Source: a virus. Taken from it: a DNA stretch of 64,000 bases. The translations under genes were made by a program, and so were the position numbers. Shown piece by piece: positions 1-10,400 of the stretch (position 1 is the stretch's first letter; each line of letters starts with the position of its first letter). The notes under the pieces were generated by a model. It did not search any database, was not told the origin of the DNA, and saw only the letters and a list, made by a program, of their open reading frames with translations. The stretch lies in the IMG/VR virus record IMGVR_UViG_3300042317_001647, positions 1 through 64,000 of that record. One strand, given 5' to 3'.

Positions 1-901
1 CCAGCGGATCATCTGGTTTAACTGGGGCAACTGGTACCCAAGGCGCTAGTGGTATTCAAGGCGCTAGTGGTATTCAAGGGGCATCTGGTATTCAAGGCGC
101 ATCTGGTGCAACTGGTATCAGGGGCGCATCTGGTATTCAAGGCGCTAGTGGTATTCAGGGTGCTAGTGGTATTCAAGGCGCATCTGGTATTCAAGGCGCA
201 TCTGGTATTCAAGGCGCTAGTGGCATTCAAGGAATTCAAGGAATTCAAGGCGTATCTGGTATTCAGGGTGCTAGTGGTGCAACTGGTATCAGGGGCGCAT
301 CTGGTATTCAAGGTGCTAGTGGTATTCAAGGTGCTAGTGGTATTCAAGGCGCATCTGGTATTCAAGGTGCATCTGGTATTCAAGGTGCTAGTGGTGCAAC
401 TGGTATCAGGGGCGCATCTGGTATTCAAGGCGCATCTGGTATTCAAGGTGCTAGTGGTGCAACTGGTATTCAAGGCGCATCTGGTATTCAAGGCGCATCT
501 GGTATTCAAGGTGCATCTGGTATTCAAGGTGCTAGTGGCTCGATTGGTTATACAGGATCTACGGGCCCAATTGGTCAAACTGGATTAGTAGGACCATCTG
601 GTCCAGTCGGTCCCACTGGATCTGCTGGACCAGATGGTCCACAAGGCGCAAGTGGTGCTACCGGCGTAATCGGTGCGAGTGGTGCCCAGGGAGCAAGTGG
701 CATCCAAGGCGCAAGTGGTATCCGAGGAGCTAGTGGTGTTCAAGGCGCATCTGGTATTCAAGGTGTTCAAGGAGCCAGCGGATCATCTGGTTTAACTGGG
801 GCAACTGGTACCCAAGGCGCTAGTGGTATTCAAGGCGCTAGTGGTATTCAAGGGGCATCTGGTATTCAAGGCGCATCTGGTGCAACTGGTATCAGGGGCG
901 C
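1..901 (+). repeat. 775-bp-period direct repeat inside the fibre gene
   Basis: The first 126 or so bases of the window recur at 776-901, base for base, including a non-repeat junction (SGSSGLTGATGTQ). The 775-base offset is not a multiple of three (775 = 3x258 + 1). Position 2 matches 777, and the glycine-repeat frame is re-established by the surrounding repeats. On top of this, 18-base units coding GASGIQ recur throughout, in two synonymous flavours (GCTAGT and GCATCT). This suggests length change by recombination or slippage. Confidence 0.7.
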
Positions 902-3764
902 TAGTGGTATTCAGGGTGCTAGTGGCGTTCAAGGTGCATCTGGTATTCAAGGCGCATCTGGTATTCAAGGCGCTAGTGGTATTCAGGGTGCTAGTGGCGT
1001 TCAAGGTGCATCTGGTATTCAAGGCGCATCTGGTATTCAGGGTGCTAGTGGTGCAACTGGTATCAGGGGCGCATCTGGTATTCAAGGTGCAAGTGGTATT
1101 CAAGGCGCTAGTGGTGCAACTGGTATTACCGGTGCTACTGGTCCGCAAGGTTCCTTCGGTGGTGCTGCTCTTGATTATTTCTATTCAACTAATACCGCCG
1201 ATACTGATCCAGGCACTGGTTATTTAAAATTTAATAATTCTATTTTTTCTAGTGCCACGGTATTATACATCAATAATACTGATCACAATAGCATTGTAGT
1301 AACTAATTTATTATTAACAATTGATGATTCGACATCTGCTATAAAAGGGCATTTCTCAATCAAAGACGAAGTGAATGAAGCAACGTATTCAATGTTTGCT
1401 ATCACTGGTACTTTAACACAATCGGGGAATTATTTTAAGGTACCAGTTAGTTATATCTCCGGAACTACTTCATTGACTAATGGATTAGATGTAATTATAA
1501 CTTTTGCTAGAACAGGTGATAAAGGCGATACCGGATTACAAGGCGCCAGTGGTATTCAAGGTGCATCTGGTATTCAGGGTGCAAGTGGTGCATCTGGTAT
1601 TCAAGGTGCTAGTGGTATTCAAGGCGCATCTGGTATTCAAGGTGCAAGTGGTATTCAAGGTGCATCTGGTATTCAGGGTGCAAGTGGTGCAACCGGTATT
1701 AGAGGTGCTAGTGGCGTTCAAGGCGCAAGTGGTATTCAAGGCGCATCTGGTATTCAAGGTTCTAGTGGTGCAACCGGTATTCAAGGTGCTAGTGGTATTC
1801 AAGGTGCTAGTGGTGCAACCGGTATTAGAGGTGCAAGTGGTATTCAAGGTGCTAGTGGATCTGTAGGATTAACTGGTGCTACTGGAACACAAGGTGCTAG
1901 TGGTTCTACTGGTATCACTGGTGCTACTGGGGTACAAGGATTGCAAGGTGCAACCGGGACCCAAGGCGCAAGTGGTGTTGGTGCAACTGGAGTTGGTGCA
2001 AGCGGTGCAACTGGTATACAGGGAGCAAGCGGTGCAAATGGCGGATTTTTAACTGCTGGCTCGTATGTAGTTCGCGGTGTTAAAAATGGAACAGCTCAAA
2101 CTATCACCAGCGGATCTGATCAAGTTGTTACATTCGTTGATGATTTTGATCCTAATAACTGGTTAACATCCAGTCAATTTAAACCTAATATTGCTGGTTA
2201 TTATAATATCAATGTTGCAGTGTGGTGGGATGCTGGTGCTATCACAACCCAACAATCTAATATCCAATTAAGAAAGAACGGAAGTACACAACTTGGAATT
2301 GATCAAACACAGATTTTAACAGGTGCAGGGTATGGTCAAAATTTATCTACAATTGCTTATTTTAACGGCACAACCGACTATGTAGAAGTTACTGCATATA
2401 CAGCAAACACCACTTCACAAAATATCAACGGATCGGGATCAGGCACCTGGATTTCAGCAGCATTATATGCGTATGGTCCCCAAGGAGCTAGTGGTGCAAC
2501 TGGTATTCAAGGCGCTAGTGGTGCAACTGGTATTCAAGGTACCAGTGGCATTCAAGGCGCCAGTGGCGCAACTGGTATTAGAGGTGCTAGTGGTGTACAA
2601 GGAGCTAGTGGTGCAACAGGCATTCAAGGAGCTAGTGGTATTCAAGGTGCTAGTGGATCAACTGGCCCTACTGGATCGCAAGGAGCTAGTGGTGCATCTG
2701 GATTAGTTGGCCTCACTGGAGCTACTGGTATTCAAGGTGCTACAGGACCAGTATCATTGTCAATGTATCAAACAAAATTGGATTTCGGTAGTGCTACAGC
2801 AGGAACTTGGCGTAAAATAGTCACTGTTGCGCTGGGAACTGCTACCTATACATCGGCTGGATATAAAATTGTTATAGTTGATCCAAATGCCAATCACGCG
2901 GTACAAGGAAGTATTAATGCAGACACATACGTATATTATATTGCGTGTATTCGCACTGAAGGGACTACTTTAGACACACCAGATGCTTGTTATATCAGCG
3001 GTCCTGGTAGTCATATTCGAGCAGTTAAATTAAGCACTGGTAATTATGAAATCCAAGTCTCCAATGAAAAACAATGGCAAGAATATTTAATAACTATCCA
3101 ATTATATACCGAAAGTAATGGATTAACTGCAGCAACCTATTATGATGGTAGTACCGACGGTACTACTGGTATAGCTACTTATACGGCAGCGGTTGGTACG
3201 GCAACAGATTTTTTCCAACAAGTGCGGGTGGCTAGTTCGGGAGCTGGTGATGCATTAAGAATCACTCAAACTGGATCAGGCAATGCGTTAGTAGTAGAAG
3301 ACGAAGCCAACCCTGATTCAACACCATTTGTCATTACAGCAGATGGCACTGTTGGTATCGGGATTACGCCATTATATAAATTACACGTAAATGGGTCTTT
3401 TGCAGCCACCAGTAAATCATTTTTGATTGAACATCCAATTAAACCAAATATGAGTTTGCGATATGGTAGTTTGGAATCGCCATACCATGGCGTTAGATTA
3501 ACTGGGGAAGCTACAATATCTGGCATATCGGTAATTATTAAATTGCCCGATTATATTCATGGGTTGGTAAAAATAGCAGGAAGCCAAGTTCAAATAACCA
3601 ATATTAAACATAATAAAGTTCTTTGGGTTGATAGCATAGATATTGAAAATGATTGTTTTACAGTTGGTATGAATAGGAATTGTTTTGATCGAAAAGAATA
3701 TGCATTTTATTGGTCATTTACTGCTATTAGAAAAGATATAGACGATATGGAAGTGGAGTTTTAG
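1..3764 (+). CDS. Collagen-like tail fibre, 5' end outside window
   Basis: The frame is open from base 3 to the TAG at 3762-3764 with no stop, giving at least 1253 residues; the true start lies left of the window. Residues 1-384 are collagen-like Gly-X-Y repeats dominated by GASGIQ, then a non-collagenous domain (about 385-500), a second Gly-X-Y block (503-680), a C1q/TNF-like beta domain (680-826), a third Gly-X-Y block (827-918) and a beta-rich C-terminus. Trimeric fibres of this kind bind host surfaces. A GTG at 1371 is in frame but has no special status, since the same frame runs through it. The stop is TAG and the next gene begins in the same frame at the next base. Antisense open frames here are by-products of the repeats. 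Confidence 0.9.
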   Translation, partial: SGSSGLTGATGTQGASGIQGASGIQGASGIQGASGATGIRGASGIQGASGIQGASGIQGASGIQGASGIQGASGIQGIQGIQGVSGIQGASGATGIRGASGIQGASGIQGASGIQGASGIQGASGIQGASGATGIRGASGIQGASGIQGASGATGIQGASGIQGASGIQGASGIQGASGSIGYTGSTGPIGQTGLVGPSGPVGPTGSAGPDGPQGASGATGVIGASGAQGASGIQGASGIRGASGVQGASGIQGVQGASGSSGLTGATGTQGASGIQGASGIQGASGIQGASGATGIRGASGIQGASGVQGASGIQGASGIQGASGIQGASGVQGASGIQGASGIQGASGATGIRGASGIQGASGIQGASGATGITGATGPQGSFGGAALDYFYSTNTADTDPGTGYLKFNNSIFSSATVLYINNTDHNSIVVTNLLLTIDDSTSAIKGHFSIKDEVNEATYSMFAITGTLTQSGNYFKVPVSYISGTTSLTNGLDVIITFARTGDKGDTGLQGASGIQGASGIQGASGASGIQGASGIQGASGIQGASGIQGASGIQGASGATGIRGASGVQGASGIQGASGIQGSSGATGIQGASGIQGASGATGIRGASGIQGASGSVGLTGATGTQGASGSTGITGATGVQGLQGATGTQGASGVGATGVGASGATGIQGASGANGGFLTAGSYVVRGVKNGTAQTITSGSDQVVTFVDDFDPNNWLTSSQFKPNIAGYYNINVAVWWDAGAITTQQSNIQLRKNGSTQLGIDQTQILTGAGYGQNLSTIAYFNGTTDYVEVTAYTANTTSQNINGSGSGTWISAALYAYGPQGASGATGIQGASGATGIQGTSGIQGASGATGIRGASGVQGASGATGIQGASGIQGASGSTGPTGSQGASGASGLVGLTGATGIQGATGPVSLSMYQTKLDFGSATAGTWRKIVTVALGTATYTSAGYKIVIVDPNANHAVQGSINADTYVYYIACIRTEGTTLDTPDACYISGPGSHIRAVKLSTGNYEIQVSNEKQWQEYLITIQLYTESNGLTAATYYDGSTDGTTGIATYTAAVGTATDFFQQVRVASSGAGDALRITQTGSGNALVVEDEANPDSTPFVITADGTVGIGITPLYKLHVNGSFAATSKSFLIEHPIKPNMSLRYGSLESPYHGVRLTGEATISGISVIIKLPDYIHGLVKIAGSQVQITNIKHNKVLWVDSIDIENDCFTVGMNRNCFDRKEYAFYWSFTAIRKDIDDMEVEF

Positions 3765-4928
3765 ATGGGAATATCTTATAATCCATCTATTGTCACAGAT
3801 GGATTAGTATTGCATTTAGATGCAGCTAATCCAAAAAGTTTTAGTCCAAACGTACATCCTAACCCAACGGATTTGTATGGATGGAAGACTAGTGCATCTC
3901 GTGCTACAATATCTCGTGATACATCTATGAGTTCACCTGTTGGTAATACACCGATGAAAATGGTAATTACCGGGGACGATCCCTTTCAAAATACAACAGA
4001 TATAAAATTAGCTGATGCTGCATCTGGTCAATCCTGGACTGTTAGCGCATATGTAAAAGGTTCTGTAACTACAACAGGACAATTGTTTATATTAGGATTA
4101 AATTCATCCAATGGATATGTTGAAGCACCATCTGGGGCAATTAATATAACTCCAGATTGGACGCGAGTATCGTTTACAACTACTTTTTCAAATGCTAATA
4201 CAGTAGGTATTGCTATTCGATTAGACGGAACTAATTCTGGCGGCACTGGAAATATTATTTGGTGGGATGGCGTTCAAGTAGAACGTTCTTCATCTGCTAC
4301 CACCTTTAATTCATTTACTAATCCAAATAGAGCAAACTGGACTAATCTTATAACTCCAACAAATGCAACTTTGTATGCTAGTCCGGTATTTGGTTCAAAT
4401 ATGTTAACGTTTGATGGTTCTACTAATTACGCAGATTTTTCCGCAGGAACGTTAGGTGATGTTATTACTGTTGAAATGGTAGCAAAATTAAAAAGTTTAA
4501 ATGGTGTTATGCCATTTGGCTTCTCTGGTTATGATGTTTATGCGGTTGGAGGGTACATGGGATTTAATACCGGAGCAAGCGATCGATATGGGTTAACGTC
4601 AACTCAAACAACAAATCTTGGGTTATTGAATACCTGGAAACATTATTGTTTTGTAATGGTCAATAATACATCACTATCAAGTAACCCCTATACAAGTAAT
4701 AAAATGTACATTGATACTGTTAATCAAACATTATCACAAACGGCTGGTACTCAACACGCAACGCCTCGTAATTTTACTGCAGGTACTGGTAGAATTTCCG
4801 GTTGGGTGAATGATTCTAGTTATAAAATTCCCATGGATTTGATAACATTTAAAATATACAATAAGCAATTATCTCAGGCAGAAATTGATCAGAATTTTAA
4901 CGCAATTCGCGGAAGGGTTGGGTTATAA
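3765..4928 (+). CDS. LamG/concanavalin-like tail protein 1
   Basis: 387 residues. The N-terminus contains the motif GLVLHLDAANPKSF, typical of phage LamG/ConA-like jelly-roll proteins, and the C-terminus ends QNFNAIRGRVGL. The start ATG directly abuts the upstream TAG. A GGAG at 3755-3758 six bases before it supports normal initiation. The two genes share a frame, so amber readthrough would fuse them. It belongs to a set of three tandem paralogues (with the next two genes), probably carbohydrate-binding parts of the adsorption apparatus. The binding target is unknown. Confidence 0.75.
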   Translation: MGISYNPSIVTDGLVLHLDAANPKSFSPNVHPNPTDLYGWKTSASRATISRDTSMSSPVGNTPMKMVITGDDPFQNTTDIKLADAASGQSWTVSAYVKGSVTTTGQLFILGLNSSNGYVEAPSGAINITPDWTRVSFTTTFSNANTVGIAIRLDGTNSGGTGNIIWWDGVQVERSSSATTFNSFTNPNRANWTNLITPTNATLYASPVFGSNMLTFDGSTNYADFSAGTLGDVITVEMVAKLKSLNGVMPFGFSGYDVYAVGGYMGFNTGASDRYGLTSTQTTNLGLLNTWKHYCFVMVNNTSLSSNPYTSNKMYIDTVNQTLSQTAGTQHATPRNFTAGTGRISGWVNDSSYKIPMDLITFKIYNKQLSQAEIDQNFNAIRGRVGL

Positions 4929-6220
4929 TGTTATCTCATTCTCCATCTGTCGTTACCAGTAATCTATTATTATGTTTAGATGCTGCTAATCCGAAAAGTT
5001 ATAATAAGTATGAAAATTTATTGCGATATAGTGAAGATTTTAGCAATGTTGTTTGGAGTAGAACTAGTACAACAATTTCCGCAAATGCTGCGGTTGATCC
5101 TAATGGCTATTTTACTGCTGATAAATTAATTGGTAATAATGGTATAACTAGCAGGAAATCTACATACCAAACTTATTCAGAGTTTACTGCTGGTACTACT
5201 TACATTTTTAGTATATATTTAAAACAAGCTGGGTTCACCAATGCGATGATATGGTTTGATACTGCTAATTCATCACCAAATGCATACATGGGTGCAGGTA
5301 GTTTAATTAACCTGGCCGCAGGCACTGTTGCTGGTTCGCAAACTACAATCGTTAATGCGTCAAATGGTTGGTATAGATGTTATATTACTTTTACTGCTAC
5401 AGTATCAGGTTCATATAATCTTCAAATTAGTTTGGGCGACGCTAATGGGAATGGGACTGCCACCGGGGATGGTGTATCCGGTATTTATTTATGGGGTGCA
5501 CAATTAGAAATCGACACATCATTAACCGATTATACAAAAACCATATCCACAGCTATAGCTAGAAGTACCTCATTATTAGATACTAGTGGAAATGGTTATA
5601 ATTTTACATTAAATAATCCATCGTATTATTCGTACGATAATACTACAAAATCAATAAATTTTACTCGTGATGCGTCTACTAAAATAGGTGGATATGCTGT
5701 ACGAAACACAAGCGGATTATTAAGCTCTCAAACCTATTTGTATAATGATCATACCACAGAAGTATGGGCTAGAATTAATGATTCTGCTCCTGGGAATTAT
5801 GATGCAACCGAATCTTTTAGCGCATTAATTGCATATCAAGGGTTTCATTGTATGTTCTTATATAATTCTACCACACTTCGATATAGTGTGTGGACTAATA
5901 CCGGACCAGCTAATCCTAATACAACTAGTTTGGTTATTGGTACCGATATAATAGTTGGAAATTGGTTCCAAGTTGCGGTTACTAAAAGCGGTTCAATTTT
6001 TAAAACTTATCTAAATGGTGTGTTGAAAAAAACTGATACTATAGATACTATTCCATTTACTGGGGTTCAAAGTGTATTGCGTGTTGGTGCTGCTAATGTT
6101 GGTAGTTATTCGTATTATTCCAAATCCAATATTAGCAATGTTAAGATGTATAATCGTACATTAACTGAATTAGAAATCAAACAAAACTTCAATGCGCTAC
6201 GTGGGAGATTTGGATTATGA
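4928..6220 (+). CDS. LamG/concanavalin-like tail protein 2
   Basis: 430 residues, paralogous to its neighbours at both ends (LLLCLDAANPKSYNK near the start, QNFNALRGRFGL at the end) but divergent in the middle. It overlaps the preceding stop by one base (TAATG), which indicates coupled translation. The middle has a carbohydrate-binding-module-like beta region (about residues 30-190) followed by a LamG-like fold (about 215-425). Role inferred: exchangeable adhesin domain. Confidence 0.72.
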   Translation: MLSHSPSVVTSNLLLCLDAANPKSYNKYENLLRYSEDFSNVVWSRTSTTISANAAVDPNGYFTADKLIGNNGITSRKSTYQTYSEFTAGTTYIFSIYLKQAGFTNAMIWFDTANSSPNAYMGAGSLINLAAGTVAGSQTTIVNASNGWYRCYITFTATVSGSYNLQISLGDANGNGTATGDGVSGIYLWGAQLEIDTSLTDYTKTISTAIARSTSLLDTSGNGYNFTLNNPSYYSYDNTTKSINFTRDASTKIGGYAVRNTSGLLSSQTYLYNDHTTEVWARINDSAPGNYDATESFSALIAYQGFHCMFLYNSTTLRYSVWTNTGPANPNTTSLVIGTDIIVGNWFQVAVTKSGSIFKTYLNGVLKKTDTIDTIPFTGVQSVLRVGAANVGSYSYYSKSNISNVKMYNRTLTELEIKQNFNALRGRFGL

Positions 6221-7467
6221 GTTGTTATAGTGGACCAGAACTATCAAGTTCTGGATTGGTATTATCGTTAGACCCCGTGAATCTTAAAAGTTATAATCAA
6301 TCGGAAAATTTGTATCCCGATAGCGAAAGTTTAAGTTCTCTAAATGCTACTCGATGTTATAAAACATTAATATCAACCGGCGGCCCAGTTAATAACTCAT
6401 ATACTATCATAACCATATCTGATAATTCTGGGGCGCAATATATTTATGAAGGGGCATCATCAGTTGCTGCAGGCGATACAGTAACACAAAGTTGGTATGT
6501 TAGAGATATAGATTCTATTAATATTATATCATTAAGATTTTGGACAGGTACTGGCAGAGCATGGACAACCCAACGCCAAGTTGATTATACGTTGTCATCC
6601 AGTACTATGGTCGATTATAGTGGCGTAATTGTTGATAAACAACTTAAATATATTGGTGATGGGTGGTATCGGTTATCATTAACTGCCGTTGCAGATCAAG
6701 CGGGTACTGCAATCATGTCAATAATATGGACAACTCCGTTAGCAATCGGTAAACGATTATATGTTTCTGGTCCACAATTAACTAAAAAAACAGGGTTAAC
6801 AGCTTACACACCAACTACTGGTTCTATAATTACTCAATCTACTACAGTATCTGATATTAGTAATAACAACAATACTGCAACTATAGTTAATTCGCCTGTA
6901 TACAACTCAAGCGGATATTTTAGTTATGATTATACTAAATCGCAACAATTAACCTTTGCTAATAACCCTAATCTACAATTCTTGGGTAATTCACCATATA
7001 CATTAGAAGCATGGATATATCCTACTAGAAATCCAGGAGCATCAAATTATACTGGTATTTTTGACCGTGAAAGCAATCCTGGGTCTGGACGAGATGGGTA
7101 TAATTTATACTTTCTTGGTGGTACTGCTGGGGCTACTACCCAAATTACTGCCGAACGATTTTCTGCGGGTACAGCTTCTGCTACTTGGATAACATTATAT
7201 GAAAGTGTGTCAGTAAATGCATGGCATCATATTGTAGCAACCTATGATGGTAGTTTATTGCGAATATATAGAAATGGGTCCTATGTTTCCACTAGTAGTG
7301 CATCAACTGGTGCTATTACTAATACCGTTAAAACATTAACAATAGGTGTGCGTGGCGGTAATCGTTTTGACGGTAGAATTGGTGTTACTAATATTTACAA
7401 TCGAGCATTATCAGCTGCTGATATCGTACAAAGTTTCAATGCGTTAAGAGGCCGATATGGATTGTGA
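6217..7467 (+). CDS. LamG/concanavalin-like tail protein 3
   Basis: 416 residues; overlaps the previous gene by four bases (ATGA). It shares the LVLSLDPVNLKSYNQ-type N-terminus and the SFNALRGRYGL C-terminus with the two upstream paralogues. The C-terminal half (about residues 240-416) has the LamG pattern YTLEAWIYP followed by WHHIVATYDG. The conserved ends and variable middles suggest interchangeable receptor-binding modules. Virion location is inferred from context. Confidence 0.75.
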   Translation: MSCYSGPELSSSGLVLSLDPVNLKSYNQSENLYPDSESLSSLNATRCYKTLISTGGPVNNSYTIITISDNSGAQYIYEGASSVAAGDTVTQSWYVRDIDSINIISLRFWTGTGRAWTTQRQVDYTLSSSTMVDYSGVIVDKQLKYIGDGWYRLSLTAVADQAGTAIMSIIWTTPLAIGKRLYVSGPQLTKKTGLTAYTPTTGSIITQSTTVSDISNNNNTATIVNSPVYNSSGYFSYDYTKSQQLTFANNPNLQFLGNSPYTLEAWIYPTRNPGASNYTGIFDRESNPGSGRDGYNLYFLGGTAGATTQITAERFSAGTASATWITLYESVSVNAWHHIVATYDGSLLRIYRNGSYVSTSSASTGAITNTVKTLTIGVRGGNRFDGRIGVTNIYNRALSAADIVQSFNALRGRYGL

Positions 7468-7473
7468 TAAATA
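7466..7473 (+). promoter_or_regulatory. T4-type late promoter (GATAAATA)
   Basis: GATAAATA, one base from the T4 late octamer TATAAATA, lies 25 bases before the long fibre gene and overlaps the end of the previous gene. Confidence 0.5.
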
Positions 7474-7498
7474 TAGAATATAAAAAGTAGGATTTTAA

Positions 7499-10400
7499 AT
7501 GTCATATAATGATCGTAACATCGTAATTACACCAAATATTGGTTCGTCTACCGAAGATCCAAAGATTGTATTTTCTGGGGCAGACTCATCAACTGCAGCT
7601 CAGAATATTACATTAAAAGCATACCCAACTTCTAGCGGAACATTAAGTTTTGAAGGATCGGCTGGCCAATTATTCAGTATCACTAATAGTTTGTCTGGTA
7701 CTATATTTGCTGTTAATGATGTGTCTGGTATTCCTAGTATCGAAGTATTAGATACTGGTACTATAAAATTTGCACAATATTCAGGCAATGTTGGTATCGG
7801 AACTAGCTCACCAGCGTATAAATTAGATGTGTCTGGAACTGCCAATGCTTCTGCTGTTATTACACCTTCTGTTACTGCCCCCTCTACTGATTTAACATTA
7901 AGTGCTGTTAGTACCGGAATTACTAAATTAGCAGTTGCTAATGGAGTTGTATTTACTGCAACTGACCATCCGTATAGTACTGGTGGTTCTATTGTAAATT
8001 ACCCTAGAGCATTTGGTAGTCAAACTGGATATACCGTTGGTATGATGGCACAAGGTATAGATACTAATGTTGGTTTGGTTTTATCATCTAAAGGAAATCT
8101 ACCTGTCGAGTTTTGGACTAATACGGTTGGTAATAAACAATTTCAGGTTTCTCATACTGCTTCTACAGTTAACTACGCCCAAGCAACTGGCGCAGCAACA
8201 GGTTCTGGTCCTACATTATCCGCACAAGGTTCGGATACTAATATAGATTTTAATATTGCAACTAAAGGAACTGGCATACTCTCATTCTATACCCGTGCCG
8301 CTCTTCAGACTATAGTTTCAGGTCAATCGTCCGCTGTAAACTATTTACAGTTGAACGGTCAAACAACTGGTAATTATCCAGCCATTAATGTTGCTGGTAG
8401 TGATGCTAATGTTGGGTTGGATTTGATTACCAAAGGCACGGGTCCTGTTCGATTGCGTACGGGGTCAAGTTCCGGCATTCAATTTTTGGTAGCTAATGTT
8501 GATTCTGCTGTTAACTATATTCAAGCGAATGGCGCATCAACTACTAATTGGCCAACTTTATTAGCGACTGGTTCTGATACAAATGTAACTTTTAACTTCG
8601 TTACTAAAGGTACGGGAGTTCATAATTTTGGAACGGGGGGTGCTGGCAGTAATAGTCAATTAAGGGTATCGCATACCACATCTGCTGTTAATTATGTTAA
8701 CGTTACTGGAGCAGCGACTGGTTCTGGTCCTACTATATCTGCACAGGGTAGTGATTCGAATATTGATTTTAATATTGCAGCTAAAGGCACGGGTTCAGTT
8801 AAGATAAAAACTGGGTCAAGTTCTAATACTCAGGTACAATTTGACGATGCAACAACAACGGGCCAATATACCTTATTTTCTCGCGACAATTCGAATAATA
8901 TTCAAAAATTAGGAGCAATGGGTTCGGCAAATTTTGGTCTATATGCAACGGGTGGAGGTAGCGTTAGATTTTATACGTCATCTAATGTATCAGACGAGCA
9001 ATTTAGAATATCGCATACCACATCTGCTGTTAATTATGTTCAAATAACTGGATCTGCAACAGGAAATAGTCCGGTTTTATCCGCTCAAGGGTCTGATACT
9101 AATATCAATATATTATTGACACCAAAAGGAACTGGTAATGTTGGTATAGGAACAACAAGTCCAAGTGTTAAATTAGAAGTAGATGGTAATTTTAAAATAT
9201 CTAACACGCAAGAAATCTTAACTAAAACTAGTGGTGTTGAAGGATGGGGATATGTTAATAGTATTTCTATTACTGGACAAGAAACCAATGCATTAGGATT
9301 AAGTATGTCAACAGATGGCACTAAAATGTATATTATTGGATCAACCAATGATACAGTCTATCAATATACTTTATCTACTGCATTCGATGTTTCTACTGCT
9401 GTTTATTCAGGATTATCATTTAGTGTAACTACAACTGCTGGAACACCACATTCGTTATTCTTTAAACCAGATGGCACAGCTTTTTATATTGTTAATGATT
9501 CAACTACTGATACAGTTCAACAGTTTAATTTATCAACTGCATGGAATATTTCTACTGCTAGTTATGTAACTTCATATACATTTACTCAAGATACAGTTCC
9601 AGCTGGGTTAGAATTTAGTCCAGATGGCACTAAAATGCATCTTATTGGAGATACTAATAATACTGTTTATCAATTCGCATTATCTACACCATGGGATTTA
9701 ACAACTACTGCTACAACTCCTACTTATACATTCTCAGTTGCTACTCAAGAAACTGCACCAAACGGTATTGAATTTAATAGCGATGGCACTAAAATGTATA
9801 TTGTTGGTTTAGTTGCAGATGCAATATTACAATATAATTTATCTACACCATGGAATATAACAACTGCGGTCTATGATAGTAGATTAATTGCTGCAGCAGG
9901 TGGTGTTAATATTGGTAATATCAGTGATATCTATATTGATATTAGTAATAATATTGCCTTATTAATTGATAATAGTGCTGATAGAGTATATCAATTTACA
10001 ACAAATACTAATGCATTAAAAGTTATCGGTAATCATGTTATAGTTGATCCTAAAACTATATTTAATAATGAATTAATTGGTAGAGGCAATGCTTATTTTT
10101 ATAACCCTGTTGCATTACAATCTTCATTGTCAGTTGCAGCTGGTGCATCATTTATTAGTACATTAACTGCATCTAATACAATATCGTTAGTTGGTGCAAC
10201 TACAACTACAACTTCTTTGGGAACAGCAGCTAGTACAGGTACATTAACTTTAGGTGGTACAGGTCAAACTGGATTAATTCAAATTGGTCAATCAACTGCT
10301 ACCCATACACTTAATATTGATACTGGTGCTACTATTAGCGGTGCAACTAAAAATATTGCTATTGGCACAGGTGGCGTAAGTGGTTCAACAACTGGTATTA

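Noticed and set aside
18-1148. Long open frames on the opposite strand and in another frame of the collagen-like repeats (Thr/Leu/Asn-rich and Val/Phe/Lys-rich)
   Set aside because: They are mirror products of the 18-base repeat unit and end with it; the Gly-X-Y frame continues through 3764 with a normal fibre sequence.
1371-1373. GTG at 1371 as the start of a separate gene
   Set aside because: The same frame is open from base 3 through this codon with continuous fibre sequence and there is no ribosome site.
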